Source: Fonticula alba (Eukaryota; Opisthokonta; Rotosphaerida; Fonticulaceae). From it: a stretch of DNA of 24,392 bases. Under the pieces are notes generated by a model, which saw nothing but the letters and a program-made list of their open reading frames with translations, made no database searches and was not told where the DNA came from. Each line of letters starts with the position of its first letter. Position 1 is the first letter of the stretch. The position numbers and the translations under genes were made by a program. This document shows, piece by piece, positions 11,377-24,392 of this stretch. The stretch spans positions 2,096,409 through 2,120,800 of the forward strand of contig NW_009242972.1 in the NCBI RefSeq assembly GCF_000388065.1, in the 5' to 3' direction.

Positions 11377-14300
11377 CCCGGCCCCGGCGCCGCGTCAGCG
11401 CCCGGCCTTCTTCCGGGTGTCCTCGCAGGCGGACTTCTCGGCCCCGCCGGCCGGAGTGTCGGCCGACGCCACCACCACCCCCTTCGTCTATACGCTGGTG
11501 GTCTTCCCGGAGGCCGGGGGCCATGCCGCGCCGCTGGTCCTGCGGTACATCCTGCTGGTCAGCAACCTGGCCCATGTGTCGCCGCTCCTGCGCGATGAGG
11601 CCCTGTACACCCTGTCGTCCAAGTGCAATGGGCACCTGGCGTCGCCGGCGCTCGAGGAGCCGGTTGTGCCCCGGGCACCGACGGCCGGCCCGGTACGCGA
11701 GGAGTCGCCCGGTGACTCGGTCGCCACGCTGGCCGGGCTGCCGGCCGTGGCCGCGCACTTTGCGGCCCTGCTGTCGGCCTCGGCCGGCGGGGATCTCCCC
11801 CGGGTGGAGGCCCTGCTGGGGGCCCGGGTGGATGCCCTGGCCGCCGAGGTCGGCGCCGCCCGGGGCCCGGTCCTGCAGGCGCTGCTCAACCGCCGGGACG
11901 CGGTGTCCGGCGAGACGCCGCTCTTTGCCGCGTGCGCGCGCGGCCATGCGGCCGTGGTGGACCTGCTCCTGGGCCAGGACCAAACAAACGTCAACTACCC
12001 GGCCCGGCTGCCGCTGCATGTGCCCTACTCCTCGTCGGACCCGCTGTTCATGGGGCCGATCTTGCCCGGGGCCGCGAGCGTGGCCGCCACCGGGGCCGGC
12101 CCCGGCGGCGCCGGGTCCACGTGCCACCCGTCCCGCGAGTACTACCGCTTTGAGCGGGTATGGTCGCCGCTCTTCGGGGCGGTGGCCTTCGGCCGGGCGG
12201 CCGTGGTCCGGCGTCTGCTGCAGGACGACCGGCTGCGGCTGTCGCGCTCCGGCGCGGCCGGCCCCCACAAGCGCGGGTCCCTGCCGGCGGAGCTGTGGCT
12301 GCGCAACCGGGTGACCTCGCTGGAGGAGGAGCTGCCCTTTGCGTTGGAGTACGCGCGCCGGGTGCTGGCCACGCCGGCCGCCTTCGGCCGGATTGCCGGC
12401 TGCCTCGGGGGGTCGATCTGCTCGGACCCGGCGGCCGCGGCGCAGGTGGTGGCCGACCTGACCGCGGCCGCCGGGCGGCTGGTGCCCCGGTGCCCGGCCC
12501 TGGCGGATGTTCTGCCGGGGGCGGTGCCGGCACCGGACGCCGCGGACCCCGGGGTCCCGCGGCTCACCCTGCGCCCCGGGTCCGGGGCCGAGCCCTCGCT
12601 CCTGCGCATCATGGCCGACCTGGACCTCCGGTCGCCGGCCCTGCTGTACTACTTCCACGAGCGGGCCATCGGCCTGAGCCGGCTGTTCGCCGCGTCGACC
12701 GGGTGCTGCTTGGCGCACGCCTCGCGGCTGATGCTCCGTCGTGAGGCCGATGTGGACCTCTTCCCGGGGCCCCCCTCGGCCGGGGACCCGGGGCTCGGAG
12801 CCGGCGGCCAGGCCAAGTTCTGCTGCGCCTTCTTCCGCCAGCTGGCCGTCGATACCCCCGGGCCGCGGATTTCCCCCCGGCGCCTGCGCGGCCTGCTGCT
12901 GGCCGTCCGTGCTCTGGCCTTCGATCCGCTGTGCGACGCGGGCACCTACTCGCACCTGCTCCCCTCGAAGCACCGGCTGCTGCTGGGCTGCGAGACCTTG
13001 TACGTGTCGCATGTGTGCCCCCCCCCCCGTCTCCCCCCCCCGCGCCCTCCTCTGCCGGGGTCTTCGCCGGCCCTGTCATCCCTCGCCCAGGCTCCCACTA
13101 TGCCGTCCCCCTTCCGTCTTATCGTCCTGTTCCCTCCCCCTCTGACCTTCATGTTTCTGCCTCCCTTTCCTTTCGCCGCTCCTCGGTTTGTGCCTCGCTG
13201 TGTGCGCGCCCCTCCTCGCGTGCGTGCCCATGCTGCCCCTGCCTTGCCCACTGGCTTCACCTCTCCCCCCCTCTCCCTCCCTCTCCCTCTACAGCCTGCA
13301 GAAGGTCCTCAAGAATGTGCGCATCCAATTCGAGCGCGACGAGCTCTGGAATCGGGCCCTCCTGACGGCGGCCGGTGGGTGCCTGCGCACCGACAGTCCC
13401 CCGGTCCCGATGTCCTCGGGTCTGGTGGACTTCCTCCGCGCGGTGGAGGACCTGGGCACCGGGACCCCGCTCGGCCGGCCGCCGGGCTTCCACCACGCGG
13501 ATTTGATGCGGCTGCTGGATTTGTGCCGGCACCGTGCCGCCACCGACATCGACCCCAGCCTGCACGAGCTGGTGTCCATGCTTCCCTGGCCCGGCACGGC
13601 TCTCTTCCTGACCCAGGCCTTCGGGGTACGTTTTCGCCACAGCCCGAAGACATGCCCACGCCCACGCCCATGTCCACGCCCGCTCGTGCACATGCACCCG
13701 CCCGCCCCCCTCCCCCCCCCCCCCCCGCCCCCTCCGCGCCCATACTGACAAGCACTCGGCCATGTGCCCGCGCGCGCCTGTGCGTCCATGCACCCGGGGG
13801 AAATGCAAAACCCCTGCACCAACCACAACACACAAACAACCTGCCCCACTTCGGATCGCAGCCGGCCTGCCTGCACTTGACCGACACCGACGACGCGGCG
13901 GTCCCGCTGGTGGACTTCTCCCTCTCCGGGCTGAGTCTGCCGCCGGGCGAGGCGGCCTTGGGCGGCGATGTGCCGGCCGGGTCGCCGGGCGACCCGTGCC
14001 CCGGGCCCACGCTCCCCGCAAGTGGGCCGCTCCAGGGCGGGCTCCAAACGGGCGGGCTCCTCCGGGCGCCGCTGCCCTCCGGGGGGGCCGGCGCGTCGGC
14101 TCGCTTGCAGCACCATCTCCGGCCCGACTCGCGAGTGGGGTTCCTGCTGGTGCCGCTGGTGCCGGACACGGACCTCCTGCTGGTGGTCCGGTATAGCCTG
14201 GACGGCCAGCCGCTCGATGTGGCCAACAATTCGCCCGGCCCCACGGGCCCCGGGGCCGGGCCCTGCTCCCCGCGCTATTGCGAGTTTACATTCGTGCGCC

Positions 14301-14743
14301 GGGCACCTGCGCGCGGCGGCGGCGGCGGCGGCGGCGGCGCCAGGGCCTCCGACGGGGCCGCCGACAGCGACAACACCAGCGACATGTGCCAGCGCGAGCT
14401 CCGCCATGTGGGCCGCCTTGTCAACATCCTGTCCTTCCTGCTGTGGCAGCGCCTGCTCCTCGGGCCGCGGCGGCCGGGGGCCGCCGGCCCGGAGCCCGAC
14501 ATTTGGGCTCGGCTGGGTGGCCCCGGCGGCGGCCCGGCCGGGTCCTTCGACTTGGCTGGCAGCGCGGCCGCCAGCCCCCCGGCCAGCCCGGCCATCTCCC
14601 AATCCCCGTCCATGGTGTTCGACCAGGTGGCCGACATGCCGGCCTCGCCGCGCGCCGGGGCCGCCGGGCGGCCGCGCTCCTCCACCGGCTCCGGCCTATC
14701 CGGCCTGCTGGCCGGGCTGTTCCCCTCAGCAGGCCGGCAATGA
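1..14743 (+). CDS. SZT2: SZT2-like KICSTOR scaffold protein, 5'-truncated, 11 exons
   Basis: In animals SZT2 is the giant scaffold of KICSTOR, which holds GATOR1 at the lysosome so that TORC1 is shut off when amino acids are scarce. Inferred exons are 1-230, 346-453, 588-1110, 1247-3303, 3475-4096, 4321-5315, 5529-8219, 8553-9202, 9357-12999, 13295-13625 and 13862-14743. They total 12,732 nt, 4,243 codons plus TGA at 14741-14743, and every junction keeps phase. The identification rests on ordered similarity to remembered SZT2 blocks: PADSRVAELANSARQFLRR, LPFWIIFSLKADSLEFYF followed by VNRQILLLHAWQTHRCSKLL, TFVYRHRDLIFLVRLSGFDD, a QLSRHATLRLGPADLAFLF block, YNVSRALVDAVSMSIVRHVS, and a C-terminal GRLVNILSFLLWQRLLLG. 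The window starts near the middle of an animal SZT2, yet this part alone exceeds a whole human SZT2 (about 3,400 aa) because of poly-Ala, poly-Gly, Pro-Gly and Ser-Gly inserts. Positions 1-49 could be the end of an intron (acceptor at 48-49). Family call fairly sure; the 5316-5528 intron and the 1104/1110 donor choice are less certain. Confidence 0.75.
231..345 (+). other. Intron 1 of SZT2-like gene, with a C26 homopolymer
   Basis: The donor is GTGCGT at 231 and the acceptor CCAG at 342-345, phase 2. The intron holds CTGAC at 283-287 and an uninterrupted run of 26 C at 303-328. Splicing moves the reading frame to one encoding ANSARQFLRRQVVDLLRRHP, far more protein-like than the poly-Pro read-through. 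Confidence 0.7.
454..587 (+). other. Intron 2 of SZT2-like gene
   Basis: The donor is GTGTGT at 454, the only inferred donor in the window without C at +4. The acceptor is CCTAG ending at 587, phase 2, with a CTGAC at 544-548. The nearer AG at 541-542 would create a TGA at the junction, which favours 587. The join reads IESG-C-YFPYKSLFSIPL. Confidence 0.6.
1247..1480 (+). other. Conserved SZT2 block within the giant protein
   Basis: This start of the fourth exon encodes roughly residues 288-365 of the visible protein. It has alternating hydrophobic beta-strand character (FWIIFSLKADSLEFYF) and then an amphipathic helix with VNRQILLL and HRCSKLL. The spacing of the FW start, the Phe-rich strand, the VN..LLL helix and the Cys-x-x-Leu-Leu end is what I remember from animal SZT2, and it is the best single anchor for the family call. 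It is followed at once by a Gly/Ser/Pro-rich insert of about 200 residues. Confidence 0.6.
1858..1890 (+). repeat. GCG/GGC trinucleotide tract encoding poly-Ala
   Basis: A nearly pure GCG-type run encodes about ten consecutive alanines in the SZT2-like protein. Comparable poly-Ala tracts occur near 2636-2670, 3055-3085 and 4629-4664. Poly-Gly tracts occur near 2425-2455, 6417-6440, 7876-7905, 10013-10030 and 14318-14339. All lie between conserved blocks, as expected of surface-loop inserts that grow by slippage. Confidence 0.85.
4975..5004 (+). repeat. Coding (GGCCCC)5 hexanucleotide repeat
   Basis: Five perfect GGCCCC units lie inside exon 6 of the SZT2-like gene and encode alternating Gly-Pro. 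The unit is the reverse complement of the GGGGCC unit found later in the same gene. Confidence 0.9.
8220..8552 (+). other. Intron of SZT2-like gene made of CT and GTTCTC repeats, stop-free
   Basis: The donor is GTGCGT at 8220, the acceptor CATAG ends at 8552, and CTGAC lies at 8534-8538. From about 8311 to 8527 the intron is a patchwork of CT dinucleotides and TTCTCG hexanucleotides. It is 333 nt long, a multiple of three, and has no stop in the exon frame, so a retained copy would add 111 Ser/Leu/Phe/Arg-rich codons. The phase-2 junction (GT + T) gives LAPVHPTEPSTS. Confidence 0.7.
9961..9996 (+). repeat. Coding (GGGGCC)5 hexanucleotide repeat
   Basis: Five perfect GGGGCC units (9965-9994), preceded by GGCC, lie in the largest exon and encode alternating Ala-Gly. 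The G-rich strand is the sense strand, so the transcript could form a G-quadruplex. Confidence 0.9.
11324..11371 (+). repeat. Coding (TCGGGC)8 repeat encoding Ser-Gly
   Basis: Eight perfect TCGGGC units encode a (Ser-Gly)8 linker in exon 9 of the SZT2-like gene. A shorter relative of the same unit occurs near 10434-10470. Confidence 0.9.
11909..12236 (+). other. Ankyrin-like repeat pair inside the SZT2-like protein
   Basis: Two stretches fit the ankyrin consensus G-x-TPL-x-x-A-x-x-x-G-x-x-x-x-V-x-x-LL. The first is GETPLFAACARGHAAVVDLL near 11909-11970. The second is WSPLFGAVAFGRAAVVRRLL near 12162-12225. They lie around residues 3476-3585 of the visible protein, separated by a long loop, and a degenerate unit may precede them (PRVEALLGARVDALAAE). 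Ankyrin repeats are not part of the SZT2 architecture as I know it, so this is either a lineage-specific insertion or a helical hairpin that mimics the motif. Confidence 0.5.
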
Positions 14744-15088
14744 TGTGTGGCCGGCTCCGGTGCCGGCCGTGGTTCCCTCTCCCGGGTCCGGGGGAGCTGG
14801 GCTCGGAGGGAAGACAAACAAAGTGTGGTCTATTCAAGGGCGTGAAGCAAGCAATACACCGACACACCCATGCGTGAGCGTGTATGTGCGTGTGTGTGTG
14901 TGTGTGTGTGGGTGCATGGTAACATACGAAAGAGGGGGCTGGGCGGACGGAGGAGGGAAAGGACAGAGGGGGGACGGGAGAAGGACGGGCGGGACCGCCT
15001 CCTCCTCGCCTCACCACACGGCAGGGAAGGGGGGGGGGGGGAAGGGGAGGTGGCATGCGGCGCGGGGAGGATCCGCCAGGCGGGCACA
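14744..15088. other. Convergent 3' intergenic spacer with (TG)10
   Basis: These 345 bp separate the stop codon of the SZT2-like gene from that of the WDR18 gene, which run tail to tail. They include a (TG)10 tract at 14891-14910 and a G-rich stretch near 15029-15050. I see no AATAAA signal on either strand and no RNA gene. Both 3' UTRs and polyadenylation sites must fit here or overlap. Confidence 0.7.
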
Positions 15089-17430
15089 TCACTCGTCGGC
15101 CGCCGTGGCGGCCGGGCCGCCGGTGGCCGCTTCCAGCATGGCGATCAGCTTCTCATTGATCTCGGTCAGGTACTGCACATCGGCCCGCAGGGTTTCATTC
15201 TGGGTCTGAAGCTCCAGCAGTTCCTCCGGCTGGGCAGCAGCAGCGACAGGGGCAGCGGGGGTCTTTTTTTCCCCCCCGAACGGCAGGGAGGGCGGAAGGC
15301 AGCCACAGGCGCGTCAGCGGGACATCAGACAAGCACACGAGCAGAAGCCAGGCAGGGGGGGGGGGGGCGGCAGCGAAAAAAGCGGAGAAGAAAGAAGTCA
15401 CACAGGGGCGGAGCAGGCGACCAAGGCCCACACGGCGGAGAGCCACGTACCGGCTGCTTGTCGGCAACGGCCGCCGGGCCCGGGCGCCCGGCCAGCAGAA
15501 GCGCGGCCGTGGTGCGATCCTCCCACCAGAGAGGCTCAAGGGGCAGAGCCGCGCCGGCCGGACCGGGCGAGTGCCCGGCCACCGGCGCGTGGACCACCCA
15601 CCCGGCCAGGTCCTCCTCGCGCGAGCCGGGAACCGACACCGGCGGGAGGGCCACATGGCGGCGGACTTGCGGAGCGGCCAGCGCCGCGGCATTGCCACCT
15701 CCAGCATGCGAGGAGCCGGCCCCCCCGGCGCCGGCCAGGCGCTCCGGCGTCGGCCGAGCACAGGTGGCCAGGGCCAGCGCCTCGGCCTCCGGACGAGGAA
15801 GCAGCTGCAGGAAGTTCACCGGGCCCGGGCGCTGTGGCAGCGACCGGACCACCTGCCTGGAGACCAGGTCCCACAGAAGCAGCACGCCATCCTGCGACCC
15901 GGAGGCCAGGAAGGCCCCGTCCAGGCTGACCGCCAGCGCGGTCACCGGGGCCTTGTGCACCGTGAGCGCAACGCGCAGGTCCCCCTCCGCCGAGCCGGCG
16001 GCCCAGGACCCGGTGGCATCGGTCAGCCCGCCGGTGGCACCGCCGTCCCCATCGGACGCCAGGCTGACACCGCGCGCCAAAATCACCCGGTAGATGTGCC
16101 CATCATGGCAGCCAGCCCACACGGCCCCGGTGGACGGCTCGAACACCAGCGACAGGGCCACCGACGGCAGGTTGTACGTGAAGAGAAGGGCCCCCGTGGC
16201 CAGGTCCCACATCTGCCAGGCGGCCCATGACCCGACGGCCGGCAGGGGAAGCGCGTGCAAAGGTGGCGTCAGCATGTGGGGGCGTGTGCAGGCCAGCGGC
16301 GGCTTCGCCTGCCTGCCTGCCCCTCGTGGTGCCGAGGCCGGATACATGGAGGCCGCAGCCAGGAGCCGAGGGATGTGCACGCACCTTCAGGGTCTTGTCA
16401 TGGGAGGCCGACAGGACGCGAGCCGAGTTCAGCCCGCCCGGGGTCAGGGCCACCGCCGAGATGGGCAGCGAGTGCTGCGAGGACCAGGCATGCCGAGGAG
16501 GGACACTGGCCTCATCGGCGGCCCCGGCACCGACAGCATTGCGCGCGATGGCATTGAACACGCCCACCAGGGACCAGGCAAAGACCGAGGAGTCATCCGA
16601 GCCGGACACAAACCCCAGCGAATCGTCGGTCCACTGGATGCATGTCACCCGGGCGTAGTGCGCATCCCACGACTGCACAAGGGCCCCGGTGCCGGACTGT
16701 TCCCGCGGCGAGATCGAGCCCGTCCGTTGGTCAGTATTTCAGGGGGCCAATGGTGGGGTATGGATGTGCGTGCGACCGGGCGAGTGAGCGAGGGAATGAG
16801 CGTGTGGATTGCAGACGCACGCGGCATGCAATGCACACACACACACACACACACACACTCACGCGCTCACCGCCACCCCCCTGACACACTTGCACACTTG
16901 CACGCCCACACAGAACAGAAGACAAGAGCAAAGACATGGTCACGTACATCCCACAGATACAGCCGGCCAGAGGCGCCGCCGGCCACGGTCCATGCGCCAC
17001 AGGGCGACCGCGCCAGGCAGGCCAGGCGCTCCGGGCCGATGGCCCGGTCCACCGGTGCCTGGCGATCCCACCGCCACGCTTGCATGATGCGATTGTGCGA
17101 GGAGATGGCCACCAGCGGCGCGGCGGCCAAGAAGCAGGGGGGCATCTGCGGCGTCGGGGCCGGGGCGCCGGCCGTTTCCGGGACCAGCGTGGCCAGCGGC
17201 ATGGCCAGCGGCACGCGCAGCACCGACACACACCCCGGGTCCACGAGCAGCGGGCCGAAGGTGCCGAGCGGCGCGCCAGAGGGCACCTCCAGCAGGCTGA
17301 CCACCGCGTCCGGGCCGATGTGCGTGCTGTTTGACGAGACCACCACACCGGGCGGGGCCCCGTGGCCAATCGCCAGGGCGAACTCCAGCGGAGAGCGGCC
17401 AGCCACCTGGGACAGCAGACCCGCGGACAT
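15089..17430 (-). CDS. WDR18: WDR18/Ipi3-like WD40 ribosome biogenesis factor, 4 exons
   Basis: WDR18 (Ipi3 in yeast) is the WD40 subunit of the Rix1 or PELP1-TEX10-WDR18 complex, which acts with the Rea1/MDN1 ATPase on pre-60S particles in the nucleolus and nucleoplasm and helps ITS2 processing. Exons on the minus strand are 17430-16948, 16696-16385, 16212-15451 and 15229-15089, all joined in phase 0, giving 565 codons plus TGA (15091-15089). That is close to yeast Ipi3. WD blade ends are visible as GRLYLWD, SVFAWSL, LKMWDL and GVLLLWDL. Family-specific stretches include YARVTCIQWTDDSLGFVSGS, HAWSSQHSLPISAVAL and VLSASHDKTLKMWDL. The protein ends in the coiled coil typical of WDR18, with PEELLELQTQNETL and YLTEINEKLIAML. 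The ATG at 17430 has a poor context (C at -3), and a pyrimidine tract followed by CCCAG just inside it could be an acceptor, so a further 5' exon is possible. Confidence 0.88.
16834..16858. repeat. (CA)12 microsatellite in the first WDR18 intron
   Basis: A CA run on the plus strand, hence GT in the sense of the transcript, lies inside the intron 16947-16697. That intron has donor GTACGT, a CTGAC at 16734-16730 and acceptor CAG ending at 16697. Confidence 0.9.
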
Positions 17431-17736
17431 GTGCGGCGAAGGGGGGCGCGGCGCGGAAGCGGGGCGAAGGGGGCGGGAGGAGGGGGAGAGAAGGAGGAGG
17501 GGGAGGAGGAGGGCGGGGATCCACGCGAAGCGGATTGCGCAGGGGGCCGGAGGAGAGCCGGGAGTGGGAGGGAGGGGGCGGGGAGGAAAGGCAGAGGGGG
17601 CGGGGGGGGGGGGGGGGCCGTGTTTGGGCGAGCCAGGGCAGATCGCTGGGGTCCACCCACGGCGCAGATCTAGCACCAGGCGGGACGGGAGCGCGCGGGA
17701 GGGAACACCACGCCGGGCGCCATCGCACACGCGCGC

Positions 17737-17772
17737 GCCGCCGCCGCCGCCGCCGCCGCCACCGCCGCCGCC
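17737..17772. repeat. (GCC)8 ACC (GCC)3 triplet repeat
   Basis: A trinucleotide run lies in the divergent intergenic region. It resembles the poly-Ala/Gly-coding runs of the neighbouring gene, but no conserved reading frame surrounds it. Confidence 0.9.
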
Positions 17773-17912
17773 GTCTCCCGGCTGGCGCGCTCGCACACGC
17801 CCACCCGGCCACGAGAGCGCCGGCAGGCATGTTCCCGCGCGCGAGCCGGCCGGCGTCCAGCGGGCGCGTGGTGTCGAGCCCCATCCGTCGGCACGCTGCC
17901 GCCCATGCAGGC

Positions 17913-17938
17913 GGCTTAACTCGGGCGCCGATTAAGCC
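17913..17938. repeat. Inverted repeat GGCTTAA-N12-TTAAGCC
   Basis: Perfect 7-bp arms at 17913-17919 and 17932-17938 flank a 12-bp GC-rich spacer. A related GGCTTTAGG follows at 17965-17973. TTAA is rare in this GC-rich intergenic DNA, so the element stands out. It could be a dimeric protein-binding site in the divergent promoter. Confidence 0.55.
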
Positions 17939-18073
17939 CGGACATGATCGCCGGCAGGTGGTCCGGCTTTAGGTTCGGCCTGGGGCCTGCGTTGGGGGCT
18001 GCGGCCCCGCGGCTCGGGGCCTCCTGCCGGCTGCGGCCCGGGCCGCCATCACCGCGACCCGCCGCGCGGCCCT

Positions 18074-18127
18074 CCCCCCCCCCCCCCCCGGGTGCCCCCC
18101 TGCCACCGGAGTGCATGGGGGGGGGGG
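18074..18127. repeat. C16 and G11 homopolymers able to pair
   Basis: A run of 16 C at 18074-18089 and a run of 11 G at 18117-18127 are 27 bp apart in the intergenic region. They could fold back as a hairpin or form quadruplex and i-motif structures. Confidence 0.7.
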
Positions 18128-18215
18128 CGGGCGGGCGGCGAGGAGAGGGGCTACACAGGCGACACGACCATTGCACTCGGGTCTCGAGGCGCGAGCGTGC
18201 GTGCGTGCATTCGCA

Positions 18216-18227
18216 TGCGCATGCGCA
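18216..18227. promoter_or_regulatory. Perfect palindrome TGCGCATGCGCA, NRF1-type site
   Basis: This 12-bp perfect palindrome lies about 400 bp upstream of the RPC2 start and 790 bp upstream of the WDR18 start. It equals the consensus of animal NRF1, a factor known for driving divergent housekeeping promoters. Whether this organism has an NRF1 homologue cannot be told from the window. Confidence 0.45.
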
Positions 18228-18624
18228 AGGGGAACGGCGAGGTTCTCTGCCACATGCGTGGCGATGCGTTGGCTAGGAGCCTGGTCGGCGCCCTTTTTCG
18301 GACCCCATAGACACGGGGGTGATCCACGCGAGGGGACCGGCACCTGCTCCTCCTCCCCCCCCCCCTTTCCCTCTTCCTGCCTCCCTGCCCTGCCCGTGTC
18401 GCCTGCCGCTGTCGCGCGTCTCCTCCACCGCCCGCACGCCCGCCTCCCTCTTCCCCCCTCCTGATCTCCTGCTCGCACATCCACAGGGCGCGCTCGCCTG
18501 TCGCAGTTGGTCGCGCACCCCCCTCCGCCGGGGCCTCCGTCGGCCGCTTTCCCGTTCCCCCCTCCCCTCGCTCCTCCTGTCCCCTCCCCCCGTGCCCCGC
18601 GTAGACACGCCCCGCGCGGCCGCC

Positions 18625-24392
<5,768 letters not shown>

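Larger units (their letters stand above)
17431..18624. promoter_or_regulatory. Divergent intergenic region between WDR18 and RPC2, likely shared promoter
   Basis: About 1.2 kb separates the two divergent start codons. From the WDR18 side it holds a long purine-rich tract (17450-17620, pyrimidine-rich in the WDR18 sense), a GCC triplet run, a short inverted repeat, a C16/G11 homopolymer pair and a 12-bp perfect palindrome. From about 18330 to 18600 it is a pyrimidine-rich leader of RPC2 with a CCACAG at 18481-18486 that could be a 5'-UTR acceptor. I find no TATA box, tRNA or other convincing gene. A minus-strand ATG at 17884 opens a short GC-rich frame that could be an alternative first WDR18 exon. 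Confidence 0.6.

Noticed and set aside
17670-17906. Small minus-strand frame with poly-Ala in the divergent intergenic region
   Set aside because: It is explained by the GCC triplet run. There are no conserved residues and no clear splice link to WDR18, so it is kept only as an alternative first-exon note.
17960-17990. Possible tRNA B-box (GGTTCGG)
   Set aside because: The match is partial, and no A-box, acceptor stem or T-loop folding could be found around it.

Overview
The window is nuclear DNA from a GC-rich, intron-dense eukaryote. It holds three protein genes with 24 inferred spliceosomal introns, very GC-rich third codon positions, and introns full of pyrimidine tracts, homopolymers and microsatellites. 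One gene encodes a core Pol III subunit. My best guess is a unicellular opisthokont-grade protist, with a Fonticula-like organism as one candidate. That guess rests on general character and not on a diagnostic marker.

Layout. (1) Positions 1-14743, + strand: the 3' part of a very large gene, 11 exons and about 4,243 codons in the window. I identify it as an SZT2-like protein, the scaffold of the KICSTOR complex in the TORC1 nutrient pathway. It is greatly lengthened by Gly/Ala/Pro/Ser low-complexity inserts and carries an ankyrin-like pair near its C-terminus. (2) 14744-15088: a short spacer between convergent 3' ends, with a (TG)10 tract. (3) 15089-17430, - strand: a four-exon WD40 gene of 565 codons matching WDR18/Ipi3, a 60S pre-ribosome processing factor. 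(4) 17431-18624: a divergent intergenic region, probably a shared promoter, with a 12-bp perfect palindrome identical to the NRF1 consensus. (5) 18625-24392, + strand: RPC2/POLR3B, the second-largest subunit of RNA polymerase III, 12 exons, nearly complete, with the 3' end beyond the window.

All three genes belong to growth control: nutrient input to TORC1, ribosome assembly, and Pol III synthesis of tRNA and 5S rRNA. WDR18 and RPC2 are divergently transcribed from one region of about 1.2 kb, which suggests co-regulation.

The most distinctive signal is in the splicing code. The 24 inferred 5' splice sites follow GTRCGY almost without exception, with C at +4 where most eukaryotes have A. At least 22 introns contain a CTRAC branch-site candidate, sometimes 100-200 nt from the acceptor, with almost no AG in between. 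Exon joins were derived by phase and by similarity to protein families as I remember them. No alignment was run.
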